Below are positions 1 to 14,000 of a DNA stretch of 64,000 nucleotides, piece by piece. Source of the DNA: Delphinus delphis (taxonomy: Eukaryota; Chordata; Mammalia; Artiodactyla; Delphinidae); the NCBI RefSeq assembly GCF_949987515.2, contig NC_082693.1, forward strand, positions 22,378,994 to 22,442,993, in the 5' to 3' direction. The position numbers were made by a program, and so were the translations under genes. Under the pieces are notes generated by a model. That model saw only the letters and a list, made by a program, of their open reading frames with translations, made no database searches and was not told the DNA's origin. Positions within the stretch are counted from its first letter, which is position 1. Every line of letters starts with the position of its first letter.

Positions 1-261
1 CTTTGACATAAATCATAGCAATTATTTTTTTCTGATCTGATTCCTAAAGCAAAAATAAACAAATGGAACCTAATTAAACTTAGAAGCTTTTGCACAGCAA
101 AGGAAACCATCAACAAAACAAAAACACAACCTACCAAATGGGATAAAATATTTGCAAATGATATGACTGATAAGGGGTTAACATCCAAAATATAAAAACA
201 GCCCTTACAACTCAACATCAAAACAAACAAACAAACAACTTGATTTAAAAATGGGCAAAAG

Positions 262-470
262 GGGCTTCCCTGGTGGCGCAGTGGTTGAGAGTCTGCCTGC
301 CGATGCAGGTGACACGGGTTCGTGCCCCAGTCTGGGAAGATCCCACATGCCGCAGAGGCTGGGCCCGTGAGCCATGGTCACTGAGCCTGCGCGTCCAGAG
401 CCTCTGCTCCGCAACAGGAGAGGCCACAACAGTGAGAGGCCCACGTACTGCAAAAAAAAAAAAAAAAAAA
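262..470 (+). mobile_element. CHR-type SINE (short cetacean subtype)
   Basis: Begins GGGCTTCCCTGGTGGCGCAG, contains a tRNA-like B box (GGTTCGTGCC) and ends in a 19-A tail. A perfect 9-bp target-site duplication GGGCAAAAG flanks it (253-261 and 471-479). It sits inside an older L1. The ~200 bp body and its 'gtgagccatgg' middle are typical of cetacean CHR copies. Confidence 0.92.
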
Positions 471-920
471 GGGCAAAAGACCCAAATAGGCATTTTTCCA
501 AAGAGGAAATGCAGATGGCCAAAAGGCACATGAAAAGATGCTCAAATCAGTAATAATCAGGGAAATGAAAATCAAAACCACAGTGAGGTATCACCTCACA
601 CCTGTGAGAATGGCTACTGTCAAAAAGAATACAGATAACAAACGCTGGCAAGGATATGGTGAAAAGGGAACCCTTGTGCACTGCTGGTGGGAATGTAAAT
701 TGGTGCATCCACTGTGGAAAACAGTATGGAGGCTTCTCAAAAAACTAAAAATAGAACTACCATATGACCCAGCAATTCCACTGCTGGGTATATATCCAAA
801 AAAACCAAAAACACTAATTCAAAAAGATACATGCACCCCAATGTTCATAGCAACATTATTTACAATTGTCAAAATATGGAAGCAACCTAAGTGTCCATCA
901 ACAGATGAATAAAGATGTGG

Positions 921-921
921 G

Positions 922-957
<36 letters not shown>
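921..957 (+). repeat. (TG)n microsatellite
   Basis: Uninterrupted GT dinucleotides inside the L1 3' end; likely polymorphic. Confidence 0.9.
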
Positions 958-965
<8 letters not shown>

Positions 966-1479
966 AGGTATACATATATACACATACATACAATGGGAGA
1001 CTACTCAGCCACAAAAAGGAATGAAATTTTGCCATATGCCACAACACAGATGGACTTGGAGGGTATTATGCTAAGTGAAAGAAGTCAGACGGAGAAAGAC
1101 AAATACTGTATGATATCACTTATATGTGGAATCTCAAAAATACAACAAACTAGTGAATATAACAAAAAAAAAGCAGACTCACAGATAGAGAAAACAAACT
1201 AGTAATTACCAGTGGGGAGAAGAAAGGGGGAAGGGTTACCAGTGGGAGGAGGGAAGGGGGGAGGGGGTTAAGAGGTATAAACTATTATGCATAAAATTAG
1301 CTACAAGGATATATTGTACAACACTGGGAATACAGCTAATATTTTATAATAACTATAAATGGAGCATAACATTTAAAAATTGTGAACCACTATACTGTAC
1401 ATCTGTAACATATAATATTGTACATCAATTATACTTCAATAAAAATAAATAAATAAATAGATAAATAAAATTATAGCAC

Positions 1480-2480
1480 TCCTAAAAGAAAACATAGAAA
1501 TAAATCTTTGTGACTTTGGGTTAGCAAAGATTTCTCACATATAACACCAAAAGCACATCATAAAAGAAAAAAATTTATATATTGAACTTCATCAAAATTA
1601 GAAACTTCTGCTCTGCAAAAGTCGCTCTCAGGAGAGGGACAATCCACAGACTTGGAGAAAACATTTGCAAATCACATATCCAACATAAGATTTGTACCCA
1701 GAATAAATTAAAAATTCTCAAAATTCAACAATAAACCACCCCCCAAACAACCCAATTTAAAAAAGAGCAAAATATCTGAATGGACCTTCGTCAAATAAGA
1801 TATACAGTTGGCAAATAAGCAAATGAAATGACACTCGCCATCATTAGTCATGAGAAAAATATAAATTAAAACCACAAGGAAATACTACTACATACTTATT
1901 AGGAGAGAAAAAAAAATCGTGACAATACCAAGTGCTATCAAGGGTGCAGAACAACCAGAACTCTCACTAACTGCTGGTGGGAATGCACATGTACAGCCAC
2001 CCAGAACTCTCACTAACTGCTGGTGGGAATGCACATGTACAGCCACTTGGAAAAGTGAGTTGGCACTTTCTAATAAAGTCAGTCATATACAGTGGAATAA
2101 AAAAAAAAAAACTAATGATAAACACACAACACAGATGAGTCACAAATGCATTATGTTCTATGAAATAAGCCAACCTCAAAAGGCAGCATACTCTATGATT
2201 TTATTTATATGACATTCTGAGAAAGGCACAATCATAGAGGGAAAAAGACACATCCATGGTTATGAGGGATTGGGGGCAGGGCAGTGTAGGACGAGCACAA
2301 CTGTTCTATATCTGACTGTGGTAGTGGCTGTTACACAACTGTATACAAGGTCTAAACTCACAGACTGTGTGCCAGAGAGAGTTTATATTACTGCATATAA
2401 ATTTTCCATAACAACAAAATTAGAAACATTTTTTTCTTATTATAAAACTAACACATATTCATTAGATAAAATGTAGAAAA
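1480..2480 (+). mobile_element. Older L1 3' fragment
   Basis: Diverged L1 remnant immediately after the first: 'gaacttcatcaaaattagaaact' and 'ctgctggtgggaatg' L1-type phrases are recognisable at ~1585 and ~1970. Coding frames are broken. It contains a 46-bp tandem duplication (1955-2046). Confidence 0.75.
1955..2046 (+). repeat. Perfect 46-bp tandem duplication within L1
   Basis: 1955-2000 (CCAGAACTCTCAC…CAGCCAC) is repeated base for base at 2001-2046. The unit is L1-derived. Complete identity implies a recent local duplication or an assembly artefact. Confidence 0.92.
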
Positions 2481-4347
2481 CAGCAAAACATATAAAGAGG
2501 GGATAAATCACCCATAATACTACTGCTCTAACAACTATACATATTTTTTTAATGTCAATCTATAGCAATAAAATTACATTTTGGTTTTTCTATTATTGCA
2601 TTACACTAAGAGAGGCGAACAGATTTTCACCACATCTACAGGGCATGTTTGGAATAGCCCAACCTTCCATGCAGACTACACAGCAAGCACAAAATTCACT
2701 TTGGAGAGTCCTAGGAAGTTATTTTCCAAAGCAGATGAAACAGAGGTACAATAAAAGACCCATATCAAATTGCTGATCAGGAGAGACGTATGACTTAGGT
2801 TGTAAAATAGAATGAAAAAAGAAACAAAAATACCAGTCTTGAATGGAAAGTTACAAGGGCAGGCAGTGATTTGCAATCAAGTTGCTTCTCATACAGGCCA
2901 CTCTATATAGTGTTTCCAGGATGAAAAGCTTCAGGGATCTGGTTAATTGAATTATAGCTGATATTTCATCTAAGTGACACGCTCTAGTGCGTATGTGTAT
3001 AAAAATTCCTTTTAAAACAAAGTGGACATCATGGTATATATGGCTGTGTAACCTGCATTTTAAATTTAACTTATTATACATTAATTCATTAATTTTTTCA
3101 TTTAACAAGTAATAATTGAACTTCTACTATGAACCAGGGACTGTAGTGGGTGGTAGTGAAAATTTACAACAGTAAATTTTTAAAAGCCCCTGCCTTCGAA
3201 ATGTTTCAGACGAATAGTAGAGGCAACATATCAATCAATAATGTCAATGCAGTACTCTAAGTGCTACCATAGTATTAATCATGGGATGCAATGGAAACAC
3301 AAAGAAGTACCTAACTTAATTGTGAAAGGAAGTCCTCAGGGAAGTCTTTTCTGAAAAAGTAGTTACTTAAGTTAAAATCTGAATGATATACATTAGCGAG
3401 AGGAAAGAGTGGGTATTTGTGAAAATAGTTATTCTGGGGCTTTATAAATTCCACCCTATGGACACACCATCATTTAAGTCATTCTCTTGCTAATTCATGT
3501 TTCAGTTGCTTGCAACTTTTTGCTACTATAAATAATAATTTTTAGAGTTCTATTTTCCAAACAGTGTTGAAGCATTGCTTAGATTAAACCTAAATTAACC
3601 TCATCCTAATCAGCAGTGGCATGTGAGTAATAGAATAATTTACCAATAGACATTTATTTAAATCCCACTATTTTCCAGGTACCCTGGGCAAATGCCTAAA
3701 AGACAAATATGATAAGATCTTACCTCTAATTTCAAAGAAATCAGTGAACTGGACAATATTAACATGTATTACAATATATACTATAACAATAGTATATAAA
3801 AAAACAAACAATCCCACCTTCTTCCTAGGATGAGCTGCCAATAATTGTAACTAGCTCTGAGGTCTTATGTAAAGGCACAGTGGTAAGAACTCAGTCCTTT
3901 GTCATACCGTTTCCCATTTACCCTGAAAGAACTGAATTTAGTTTACCTTCAAGATAACTAAAGCCTGCGGTGATTTCAGGCACTCCCAAACCCAAATCCT
4001 ATCTTTGACTGCTAGAATTCCTCAAGAGGAAATTCAGCTTTTCAGCGTATAACTAAGACATAAAAGGTATTACAATAAAAATATTGTTTGTAATACCTTT
4101 ACTGAAACCCATTCACAAGACATTTTAATGTATCAATAAATGGGGATATTAGATCCTTCCCTAAGTTCAGTAACAGCTTAGAGAAAAGAGTCTGTCCTCA
4201 ATAACCTAGCACTTAGTATAGTGTTAGGAACATACACAGATTCAAGTTTATGTAATTAAAATTTCTTAAACCACAGACTTTATAGTAAAAGTGTTTATCT
4301 TCCAAAGGCTTCATTAATAAAGCTAGAACACTATGTTTCCTTTAAAA
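2481..4347. other. Intron sequence, mostly unremarkable
   Basis: AT-rich intronic DNA downstream of INTS13 exon 14. At ~3115-3230 there is a weak copy of an old interspersed repeat ('ctatgaaccagggactgtagtggg', similar to the family seen at 17500 and 26900). Otherwise I see no genes or structured elements. Confidence 0.5.
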
Positions 4348-4357
4348 CTGACAAATG

Positions 4358-4709
4358 GGACTTCCCTGGTGGCACAGTGGCTAAGAATCTGCCTGCCAAT
4401 GCAGGGGACATGGGTTCAAGCCCTGGTCTGGGAAGATCCCACATGCCGCAGAGCAACTAAGCCCATGTGCCACAACCACTGAGCCCGCACTCTAAAGCCC
4501 GGGAGCAACAACTACTGAACCTGTGTGCCACAAATGCTGAGGCCCACACACCTAGAGCCCATGCTCCACAACAAGAGAAGGCACTGCAATGGGAAGACTG
4601 CACACTTCAACGAAGAGTGGCCCCCGCTCACCGCAACTAGAGAAAGCCCATGCACAGCAACGAAGACCCAGTGCAGCCAAAAATAAATTAAAATTAAAAA
4701 AAAAAAAAG
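4358..4709 (+). mobile_element. CHR-type SINE (long subtype)
   Basis: ~350 bp copy starting GGACTTCCCTGGTGGCACAG, with the longer body ('actgagcccgcac', 'agagaaagcccatgcacagc') and an A-rich tail. Target-site duplication CTGACAAATG at 4348-4357 and 4710-4719. It is only ~170 bp from INTS13 exon 14, in antisense orientation. Confidence 0.92.
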
Positions 4710-4880
4710 CTGACAAATGTATTTACTGCCTATATTTTCCAAGGCTGTGAACAAAGGGTCTCCTAAACAACATCAGGAGCAGTGAGTAGCTCTTCCTCAC
4801 ACACAACATAAAAGGACACTGTACAACAGAACTAAACTGGAAAACTTTTTACAAACATAGTTACCGCAGTTCTACCTTAC

Positions 4881-5020
4881 CTTTTGATTTTTCTACTGGT
4901 GGAGTTTCATCCATCTCAACAAGAGGCTTTTTATTTGGAGGTTCTGGGGAATCAGGTGAATCTTTGATAATCTCAGCTTCAGCCAACTCTTCTTTTCCAC
5001 GTTCTAAGATTCCTTTTAAT
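4881..5020 (-). CDS. INTS13: INTS13 coding exon 14 (residues 602-649)
   Basis: 140 nt between acceptor TGTCCCTCTCACAG and donor GTAAGG. Encodes [20 protein letters not shown], then a Pro/Ser-rich acidic linker [20 protein letters not shown]. Ends one base into the next codon. I looked for the next exon (expected to begin PVSLLSLWSNR) between 1 and 4880 and did not find it. Confidence 0.95.
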
Positions 5021-8000
5021 CTGTGAGAGGGACAAATAATAAAAACTTAAAAAGTTTAAATTCTTAGAAATCTGAATGGTTCAATAATTTAACTGGACTT
5101 TACATACCAATCAATAAAAGATACCCAGCTCTCACAACATAAGCCTAGGAACAAATCAGAAGCTATACCTCAATTTAAAATCAGGTAAGAGAAGTTAACA
5201 AATTTAAACACAAGTTTCCCTTTTCCTCCCTATAATGCAGTAATTCAGTAACGTAGTCAGCTGTAAAATGGGGCTAAAATTATAAAAGAAAATGAAGAAG
5301 AATTTATAAAGGTAAAATTTTAAAGGTCAGAAATAATGTGATCTCTGTTGCAACAAAAAGAATAAAATATCTAGGAATAAACCTACCTAGGGAGACAAAA
5401 GACCTATATGCAGAAAACTGTAAGACACTGATGAAAGAAATTAAAGATGATACAAACAGATGGAGAGATATACCATGTTCTTGGACTGGAAGAATCAATA
5501 TTGTGAAAATGACTATACTACCCAAAGCAATCTACATATTCAATGCAATCCCTATCAAATTACCAATGGCATTTTTTACAGAACTAGAACAAAAATCTTA
5601 AAATCTGTATGGAGACACAAAAGACCCCGGATAGTCAAAGCAGTATTGATGGAAAAAAACAGAGCTGGAGGAATCAGACTCCCTGACTTCAGACTATACT
5701 ACAAAGCTACAGTAATCAAGACAATATGGTACTGGCACAAAAACAGAAATATAGATCAATGGAACAGGATAGAAAGCCTAGAGATAAACCCATGCACCTA
5801 TGGTCAACTAATCTATGACAAAGGAGGCAAGGATATACAATGGAGAAAAGACAGTCTCTTCAATAAGTGGTGCTGGGGAAACTGGACAGGTACATGTAAA
5901 AGAATGAAATTAGAACACTCCCTAACACCATACACAAAAATAAACTCAAAATGGATTAGAAACCTAAATATAAGACTGGACACTATAAAACTCTTAAAGG
6001 AAAACATAGGAAGAACACTCTTTGACATAAACCACAGCAAGATCTTTTTTGATCCATCTCCTAGAGTAATGGAAATAAAAACAAAAATAAACAAATGGGA
6101 CCTAATGAAACTTCAAAGCTTTTGCAAAGCAAAGGAAACTGCAAACAAGATGAAAAGACAACCCTCAGAATGGAGAAAATATTTGCAAATGAATCAACAG
6201 ACAAAGGATTAATCTCCAAAATATATAAATAGCTCATGCAGCTCAATATTAAAAAAACAAACAACCCAATCCAAAAATGGGCAGAAGACCTAAATAGACA
6301 TTTCTCCAAAGAAGACATACAGGCGGCCAAGAAGCACATGAAAAGCTGCTCAACATCACTAATTATTAGAGAAATGCAAATCAAAACCACAATGAGGTAT
6401 CACCTTACACCAGTTAGAATGGGCATCATCAGAAAATCTACAAACAACAAATGCTGGAGAGGGTGTGGAGTAAAGGGAACCCTCTTGCACTGTTGGTGGG
6501 AATGTAAATTGATACAGCCACTATGGAGAACAGTATGGAAGTTCCTTAAAAAACTAAAAGCAGAACTACCATACGACCCCGCAATCCCACTACTGGGTAT
6601 ATATCCAGAGAAAACCATAATTCAAAAAGACACATACACCCCAATGTTCATTGCAGCTCTATTTACAATAGCCAGGTCATGGAAGCAACCTAAATGCCTA
6701 ATGACAGAGGAATGGATAAAGATGTGGTACATACATACAGTGGAATATTACTCAGCCATAAAAGGAAAGAAATTGGGTCATTTGTAGAGATGTGGATGGA
6801 TCTAGAGACTGTCATACAGAGTGAAGTAAGTCAGTAAGAGAAAAACAAATATCGTATATTAATGCATATATGTGGAATCTAGAAAAATGGTACAGATGAA
6901 CTGGTTTGCAGGGCAGAAATTGATACACAGATGCAGAGAACAAATGTATGGACACCAAGTGGGGAAAGTGGCAGGGGGGTGTTGGTGGTGTGATGAATTG
7001 TGACATTGGGATTGACATATATACACTAAACTATTAGGTAACTAATAAGAACCTGCTGTATAAAAAATAAAGTAAAATTCAAAAAAAAACAAATAAAGTG
7101 ATCTTTGGAAGATACTTCACAATTTTAATTTCTAAAGATATAGACAAAATACTATTTCAAATTACAAATAAGATTAAGACATCTACTAGCATTTGTTCCC
7201 AAGTTTATGTACTGTGGAAATGTACTTATGTTCCTTAAGGTAGGAACTTAACTCCAAGCTTATTTTGAATTTCATATACTTGAAGATCAGTGGGATCTGA
7301 ATGAGAATATTCTTTCCCCCCTCTTCTTAAAGCAAGACAATTCTGTTTCAGAAACTCAGCAGCACTAAGGAAGAAGTGAACCTCTAAGGCCAAAGGGAAT
7401 AAAAGTGTCCTACTTATTTATGAATGAAATAATACATTTTCCAGAATTAGCTTCAAACTATTCGGGTGGGGGAGTTGGAGGGTGGTAGTGGTGAGGGGAA
7501 TGGATGTGACTATATATGAAATGAGATCTGCCATGAATTGATTAACTTTTAAAAGTAGATAATAGGTAACTTTTTATTCTACTCTTGGATTAAGTTTCAA
7601 ATTTTCCATAGTAAGTTCTGTTTTTAAGGACTGACTACATTGCCATTGTAATAGTTACCTGGTTCTCTGCCTGATTTCTGGCAAGGAGGTAGAAGATAAA
7701 GCCAACTACTGATAATATGTCATGATATTTTTATTTATAGACCTTTATTACTTTTAACGTTTTTCTCCAAATTTAACCCGACATCACTATATAAATCATG
7801 AACTGAGGAAAAGAGTGTACTATTGAGGAAGGTTTTCAGAATAGGACTATGATTTTTCATGCTTTCAAGGGTTTCCTATGCCTATTTTTATAATAGCATC
7901 TTCCACACTTTGCTGTAAATCGCTCATTTACTTGCCTACCTCTACACAACACTGTACATTCTTCCAGGGCAGGGATCGTATGCCAAATGCCTGGCACATC

Positions 8001-11000
8001 ATGGGCATTTAATAAGTATTCACTGAATAAAGAAATAAAACTATGCCTTTGATGTTCATAACACATAAAAGCAACTACTGATACCAAAAATCATGTATTA
8101 TGACTTTCAGAAGTTAATTAGGAAAAAAATTAAACACTATCTTTGCCCCAATAGTAAAAAAAAACATACCTCTTTAAGCCCAAGAAAGACCTTCCAGACT
8201 TGAAGAATGATAAAATAATAGTTATAAAATACAATAAACACATATTAAATGAAGTACTAATAAATAAGGTCTGAATGTTCAAATGTGCTACATGTAGCAT
8301 GGATTATGCCAAAAGGCACCACAGTGCTATGTTAATTTAATTAAGAAATCACCTCTCTGAATCTTGCCAAGATTTCTCCTGTTCATAATCTTTCACTGCT
8401 TTCTCTGACTTGTCCTCTTTGTCCTCCCTTTTTCTTCCTCGTTTCTTTCGTTCTTCTTCTTCTGGGGGTTTGCTCCTACATGCCATTAGACATTCCAAGA
8501 CTCTTTGATGTTTCTCCGAATTGTTGATATGGGCTCTGACAAGCGTTTCTAATTCATTCCACATGATACGGTACTGTTCATCTCTAAAAGTAAAGATTTA
8601 AAATAATGTCCTTACAAAATACTCTTTAAATAATATCCAAGTGTCACTTGTTACTGATAAAGTTAAAAGAAATAATTAAACATGGGTTTCCTTTCTCTTC
8701 CAATGGTGCAATTCTAAGTGATAATGTATCTAATTCTGCTATTTTATATCATTTCATCTTAATCATATGTATGTGTATATACACACTCCCAAACATATAA
8801 TTTACATATGGAATAAGTTAGCTCAAAAAAACAGTAAGCATCAAGAAAATGTGATATACGAGAAAGAAAGAAAAAAACCCTACCTTTTAGGGCCTTTTCC
8901 TCTTGTACCAACTGTGGAAATAGGTAGAGGATCATTTTTTCTTTCCATATCAACTAAGTTGTATATTGTCTTTTGACAGTTTAACACATCTTCTTCTGTC
9001 AAAGATTCTTTCACAATAACACTGGCTAATGGAACTACCTGTTAGATTTAAAAAAAAAAAAAAGAAAGAAAGAAAAAGAAAATCTGTCGTGAAACATAAG
9101 TATTGAAGTATCTAGACAGTACTTGAATTGATTTTAAGCATCACCATGGAGAGCTAATCTATAACCATCACTTCCATTTTCTATTACTAATTCTTTAACT
9201 GTAGCAAACTCTTATATTTCATTCTTTGCTTGATAAATGTTATTTGTAAAGAATATATAACTAATCTAGAAGAAAAACTGAAACTATTTAACACTTACCG
9301 CTTGCATGTTAAAGATGGTGGTCTGTGAAATAATCATAGGCCAGTAACGGGTATGTTTTTCTAACTGATCTTTTGCTCGTTCCAAAGGGATCTCAAGACT
9401 TCCATCGATTTTATATCTGGGGTCTAGAAAAGGAGTTAATCTGTTTTCCCTCATAAATTCACCAAAATCCTAATGATAACCAAATAAGATAAAATTAGAA
9501 ACTATTTTCTAATGTTTCAGTACGGATTACATGTAACAGTCTGTTCCCCTGAGGTCTTCTGTCCTGTGATATGCAACAAAGCATTTTCTCTGACAGCCCG
9601 CCCTCCACACACTAATTTCTTCCTTTCTTTTTGAACATGAAACCTATCAGCCTTTATTCAACAGAGATGAAGAAAGCTTCAAACATTAATACATTCATGG
9701 TTCTTTCCACTTTTTAAAAACACTCATTTTTCTTCACTTCTATAATTTAACTCTTTTCTATTATATGCAGATAAAAGAATAAGTTCATCACATTAGAATA
9801 CCATTTTGCTTACTTAAAAATTACCTTAGTACAACATTAAAATGTTAATAGTGGTTATCTTTGAATGATGGAATTACAGGTAATTGATAGTCTTTGTTTT
9901 TGCTTTTTTTATAAAAAGAATCTACATTTTCTACATTTTCTACAATGAATACTTACTAGCTTTCTCCTTATTTAAAAAATTATGTAAAAATAAAAATGAA
10001 AAGCCTAATCAAAAACAATTACAGTACAAAACACTTTGTGGTTTACAAAGTATATTCATATACATCATTCACATTTAATTTTTATAACCACCTTAAAAAG
10101 TAGACAGCCATGAAATATCAAAGAAGGGTGGAAGAGTGAAAAATTCAAATCAGAACAATACAATTTCTACTAAAAATAGATAGAATTTCCTTGTATGCAC
10201 CTCTCAATAATATAAAAATTTATAGTGTTATTTCAAAGTAGCAGAATCCAAACTTTCAAATGTTTATGCTTGGCACTTAAGTTACTAGAAATAAAATTCT
10301 ACCTAAAATATTAGTTCGAATCAACTTCCATTCTCGCCTATAATTCCAGTGTGTGTCAATGCTATTCAGATACTTCTCAGCATACACTGAGTATGTAAGG
10401 AAGACAACATAGTGATAAACAGCTCTTTTGAGCAAGTACTGCAGGAAATTCACCTGATTAAAACAATAATAAAAATCCAACTTCTCTAAACTTTTTGTCA
10501 CAGATCTTAGCATATAATAGGTACTCTATGTACTTGCTGAATGACAGACTCAAAATTTATAGATATTAGAGTCTTACTGTAATCCGGTAGTCTGTAACTC
10601 TTCCTCCACATCCTTCACTAATTGAAGGCGGATCTTCTAGAATGGATCGAGAACTGCTAAGGACGTGCAAAAAAATCTCTCCTCCATGGCTACTAAGCAT
10701 ATGACTAATGACTTTGGAACCTGACTTTCGTGGTTGTTCCAATAAAACAGAACGACCTGTCAAAAACAAGATTACTCTATCAGTAATGAAATCCCAAGGG
10801 CTCTTAGTTCTTCCCTTAAGATTTATGTCTAGATTTTTCATTTTATTTATTGCTCTTCATATTTTAACCAGCATTGCTAATTGAGTGTATCTGCATATCA
10901 AGTCCTAAAAATCTGCATTCTAGCCTTAGCTTTCTCTTTGCTTCTCCAAGCTTACATAGTTACACAGTTTTCCAAAGTAAGTACAGTGGTCTCTGGTATA

Positions 11001-14000
11001 ATGTTTGGTTATATTATTCATTCAATTACAAGTTCATACAAAATTTTTCTCCTGGACATCAAGAAGAAAAGTGGGACAACTCTTATATAACCCTTAGGTT
11101 ATCAAAGCTACAAACCATTTGGGGGAGAAAGCAAGTCTCAATTCACTTCTACAATACCTCCTTATTGGCATTGTTATTTTAACTACTTGCTACTTTACAT
11201 GACCAAATGTTATTTAATCTGAACATTACATAATCTGATAATCAAACTGTGCTTAATATAACAATGAAATTAACCTTATGATAAAGGCAGAGTAACTCTT
11301 TACAACAGTGGTTCCAAAACCTAGTTATTATAAGAATCATCAGAGGAGCCATCAGAATTTAGATTTAGCAAATGGAATTCAATAATTTTTTAAAAAATTT
11401 TTTACACAAGGAAACATCGGATTTAAAGTCATATCTATAAGAATAATATGGTATATTATTGAAAATAACATGTTTATTTATAATAAAGATATAGTGTTTA
11501 AAGAGAAATAATTCCATATATATTTTGTAATTTAAAATTCAATAGGTCAAGATAAACAAGTCTATATTATTCTATCGTCCAAAAAAAATTAACTTAGACT
11601 CTAAATATCAAATTTTTAAAATAAAAATTCTAAAAAATATATTAAGTAAATTTACTTAGCTACAATAGTGTGAAAGACAAAGTCAACTTATTTTTAAACA
11701 TTAGTAAAACTGTTAAAGGGTATTTCCCATTACATAAATTTAAAACAGCTTTGGGAAATAAAATGGTTAGACTATATTGAAAAAAACAGCTTTTCGAGAA
11801 TTCACATTTTCACATATTCTCACTAATGATTTCACTTGACATAATCTAGGTCAAAACAATTAAATGATGAAAGTTACCATTTAGAAGAAAATTAGTAAGG
11901 CAGGAGGAAGGTCTACTATTTACATCTACGGGTGAAATTCGATAAGCGCCAGTGCAATAGTGTAATTCTGAAATAGAAGAAAACACTGATTTGAAAGAAT
12001 ATAAAGAAATATTTCCACAATTAAAAGAGGAAAAACAAGCAAAAACAAAAGCTTGTTCCTTGATCCTCTAAAACAATGAAAAACAAAAATTCAAAAAGAA
12101 ACAAATAATGCCTACACAATACTTAAAGAATCTTTTGATTATTATTTTCTCTTTCAATTATTTTTAAATACCTACCAATGTTATTTGTCCTTGGTGTGCA
12201 CCACTTTAATGTTATTGTTTCTTTAAATGAGCCTTCTCTACTGCTTCCACTTAAGTGGTTATCACCTTTAAAAATAAGTTAGAGAAATAATAACATTACT
12301 AAATAATCACAAACTTCAAATGTTTGACAAGATTTCCAAGAGTTTAAGGTCTATAAGAGAAAATACCTCTGAGAGAACATCTTTGTTTAGAAAGTCTCCT
12401 AGAAAAATACCAAATTGACTTTGGATATCAGTTATTATTAAAATAAGTACTTTGTTTTCCTACAAATTTCTCATTAATTAATTTAATCATTTCAGTCACT
12501 ACACTAAAAATAACAGCAAATTTTTTAAAATTTTAAGAATCTACAACTGCTACCCTCTGACACCATTAAATGATTAACATGGTTATGTAGAAAGCTTCAG
12601 GAACCTAAAATGCACAACTCATTGTACTGAATCCCAATAAATTTATTAGAAGAAACATAAAATGAGGAATCTATAAGGTAAATATATAAGAAGATGTAAC
12701 AATGAGCACTTTTTGCCTTAATGGAGTTCAGAGTAAACAGATGTTAAAATAATAATGAAGACTGAAGTCTTAAACCCTCAAGGTCATCCAAGAGGGCTGG
12801 AATCAACTTCTTCCAAACTCATGTTAACGTTGATATTTTGACCTCTTCCCATAAAAAACAAATGTTCTTAACAGCATCCAGAATGGTGAATCCTTTCCAG
12901 AAGGTTTTCAACTTTCTTTGCCAAGATCCATCAGAGGAATCACTATCTATGGCAATTATAGCTTTATGAAATATATTTCTTAAATAGTAAGACCTGAAAG
13001 TCAAAATGACTCCTTGATCCATGTGCTGTGGAAAGGATGTTGTGTTGGCAGGCAAGAAAACAACATTAATCTCATTGTATGTCTCCATCAGAGCTCTTGA
13101 GTGACCAGGTGTACTGTCAATGAGCAGTAATATTTTGAAAGAAACCTTTTTTTCTGAGCAGTAGGCTAAATCGTAGGCTTAAAATAATGAGTAAACCATG
13201 TTGTCAACAGATGTGCTGTTATCCAGGCTTTGTTGTTGTACCGATAGAGCACAGGTGGAGTAGATTTAGTGCAATTCTTAAGGGTCCTAGGATTTTCAGA
13301 AGGGTAAATAAGCTTTGGCTCCAATTTAAAGTTACCAGCTGCATTAGCCCCTAATAAGAGTGTCACCCTGTCCTTTCAAGTCAGGCACTGACTTCTCCTC
13401 TCTAGCCATCAAAGTCCTAGATGACATCTTCTTCCAATAGAAGGTTGTTTCATCTACACTGAAAATCTGTTTAGTGCAGCCACCTTCATGAATTATCTGA
13501 CCTAGATCTTCTGGAAAACTTGCTGCAGCTTCTATATCGGTACTCGCTGCTTCACCTTGCACTTGTATATTATGGAGACAGTTTCTTTCCTTAAACATCA
13601 TGAACCATCCTCTGCTGGCTTCAAACTTTTCTTCTGTACCTTCCTCACCTCCTTCAGCCTTCACAGAATTGAAGAGAGTTAGGGCCTTGTTGTAGATGAG
13701 GCTTTGGCTTGAGGGAATGTTGTGGCTGCTTTGATCTTCTACCCAGACCACTATAACTTCCTCTATATCAGCAATAAGGCTGTTTCACTCTCTTATCATT
13801 TGTGTGTTCACTGAAGTAGCACTTTTAATTTCCTTCAAGAATTTTTCCTTTGCATTCACAACTTGGCTAACTGTTTGGTGCAAGAGGCCTCGCTTTCAGT
13901 CTATCCTGGCTTTTCAACATGCCATCCTCACTAAGCTTAATCATTTCTAACTTTTGATTTAAAGTGAGAGACATTTCACAGCAAAGGAAACCATAAACAA

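Larger units (their letters stand above)
1..1460 (+). mobile_element. L1 3' end (ORF2 C-terminus and 3' UTR), SINE-interrupted
   Basis: Matches the end of L1 ORF2: coding remnants at 80-250 and 538-912 carry the ending [18 protein letters not shown] and MFIATLFTIVKIWKQPKCPS. A CHR SINE splits it at 262-470 and a (TG)n tract lies at 921-957. The 3' UTR runs through a purine-rich stretch (1210-1270) to AATAAA/A-rich tail at ~1437-1465. Plus orientation, so antisense to INTS13. Truncated by the window edge. Confidence 0.9.

Noticed and set aside
262..340. tRNA gene suggested by A/B-box-like sequence
   Set aside because: It is the tRNA-related head of a SINE; no cloverleaf with intact acceptor stem, and it is bracketed by a target-site duplication.
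1..4880. Remaining INTS13 exons 15 onward
   Set aside because: I searched the minus strand for the expected C-terminal residues following the split codon and found no in-phase match; the region is L1, SINE and plain intron, so these exons must be outside the window.
13344..13751. 135-codon frame as a domesticated TIGD-type gene
   Set aside because: The transposase is split into several frames with stops and its C-terminal end is missing; no promoter or exon context. A fossil Tigger is simpler.
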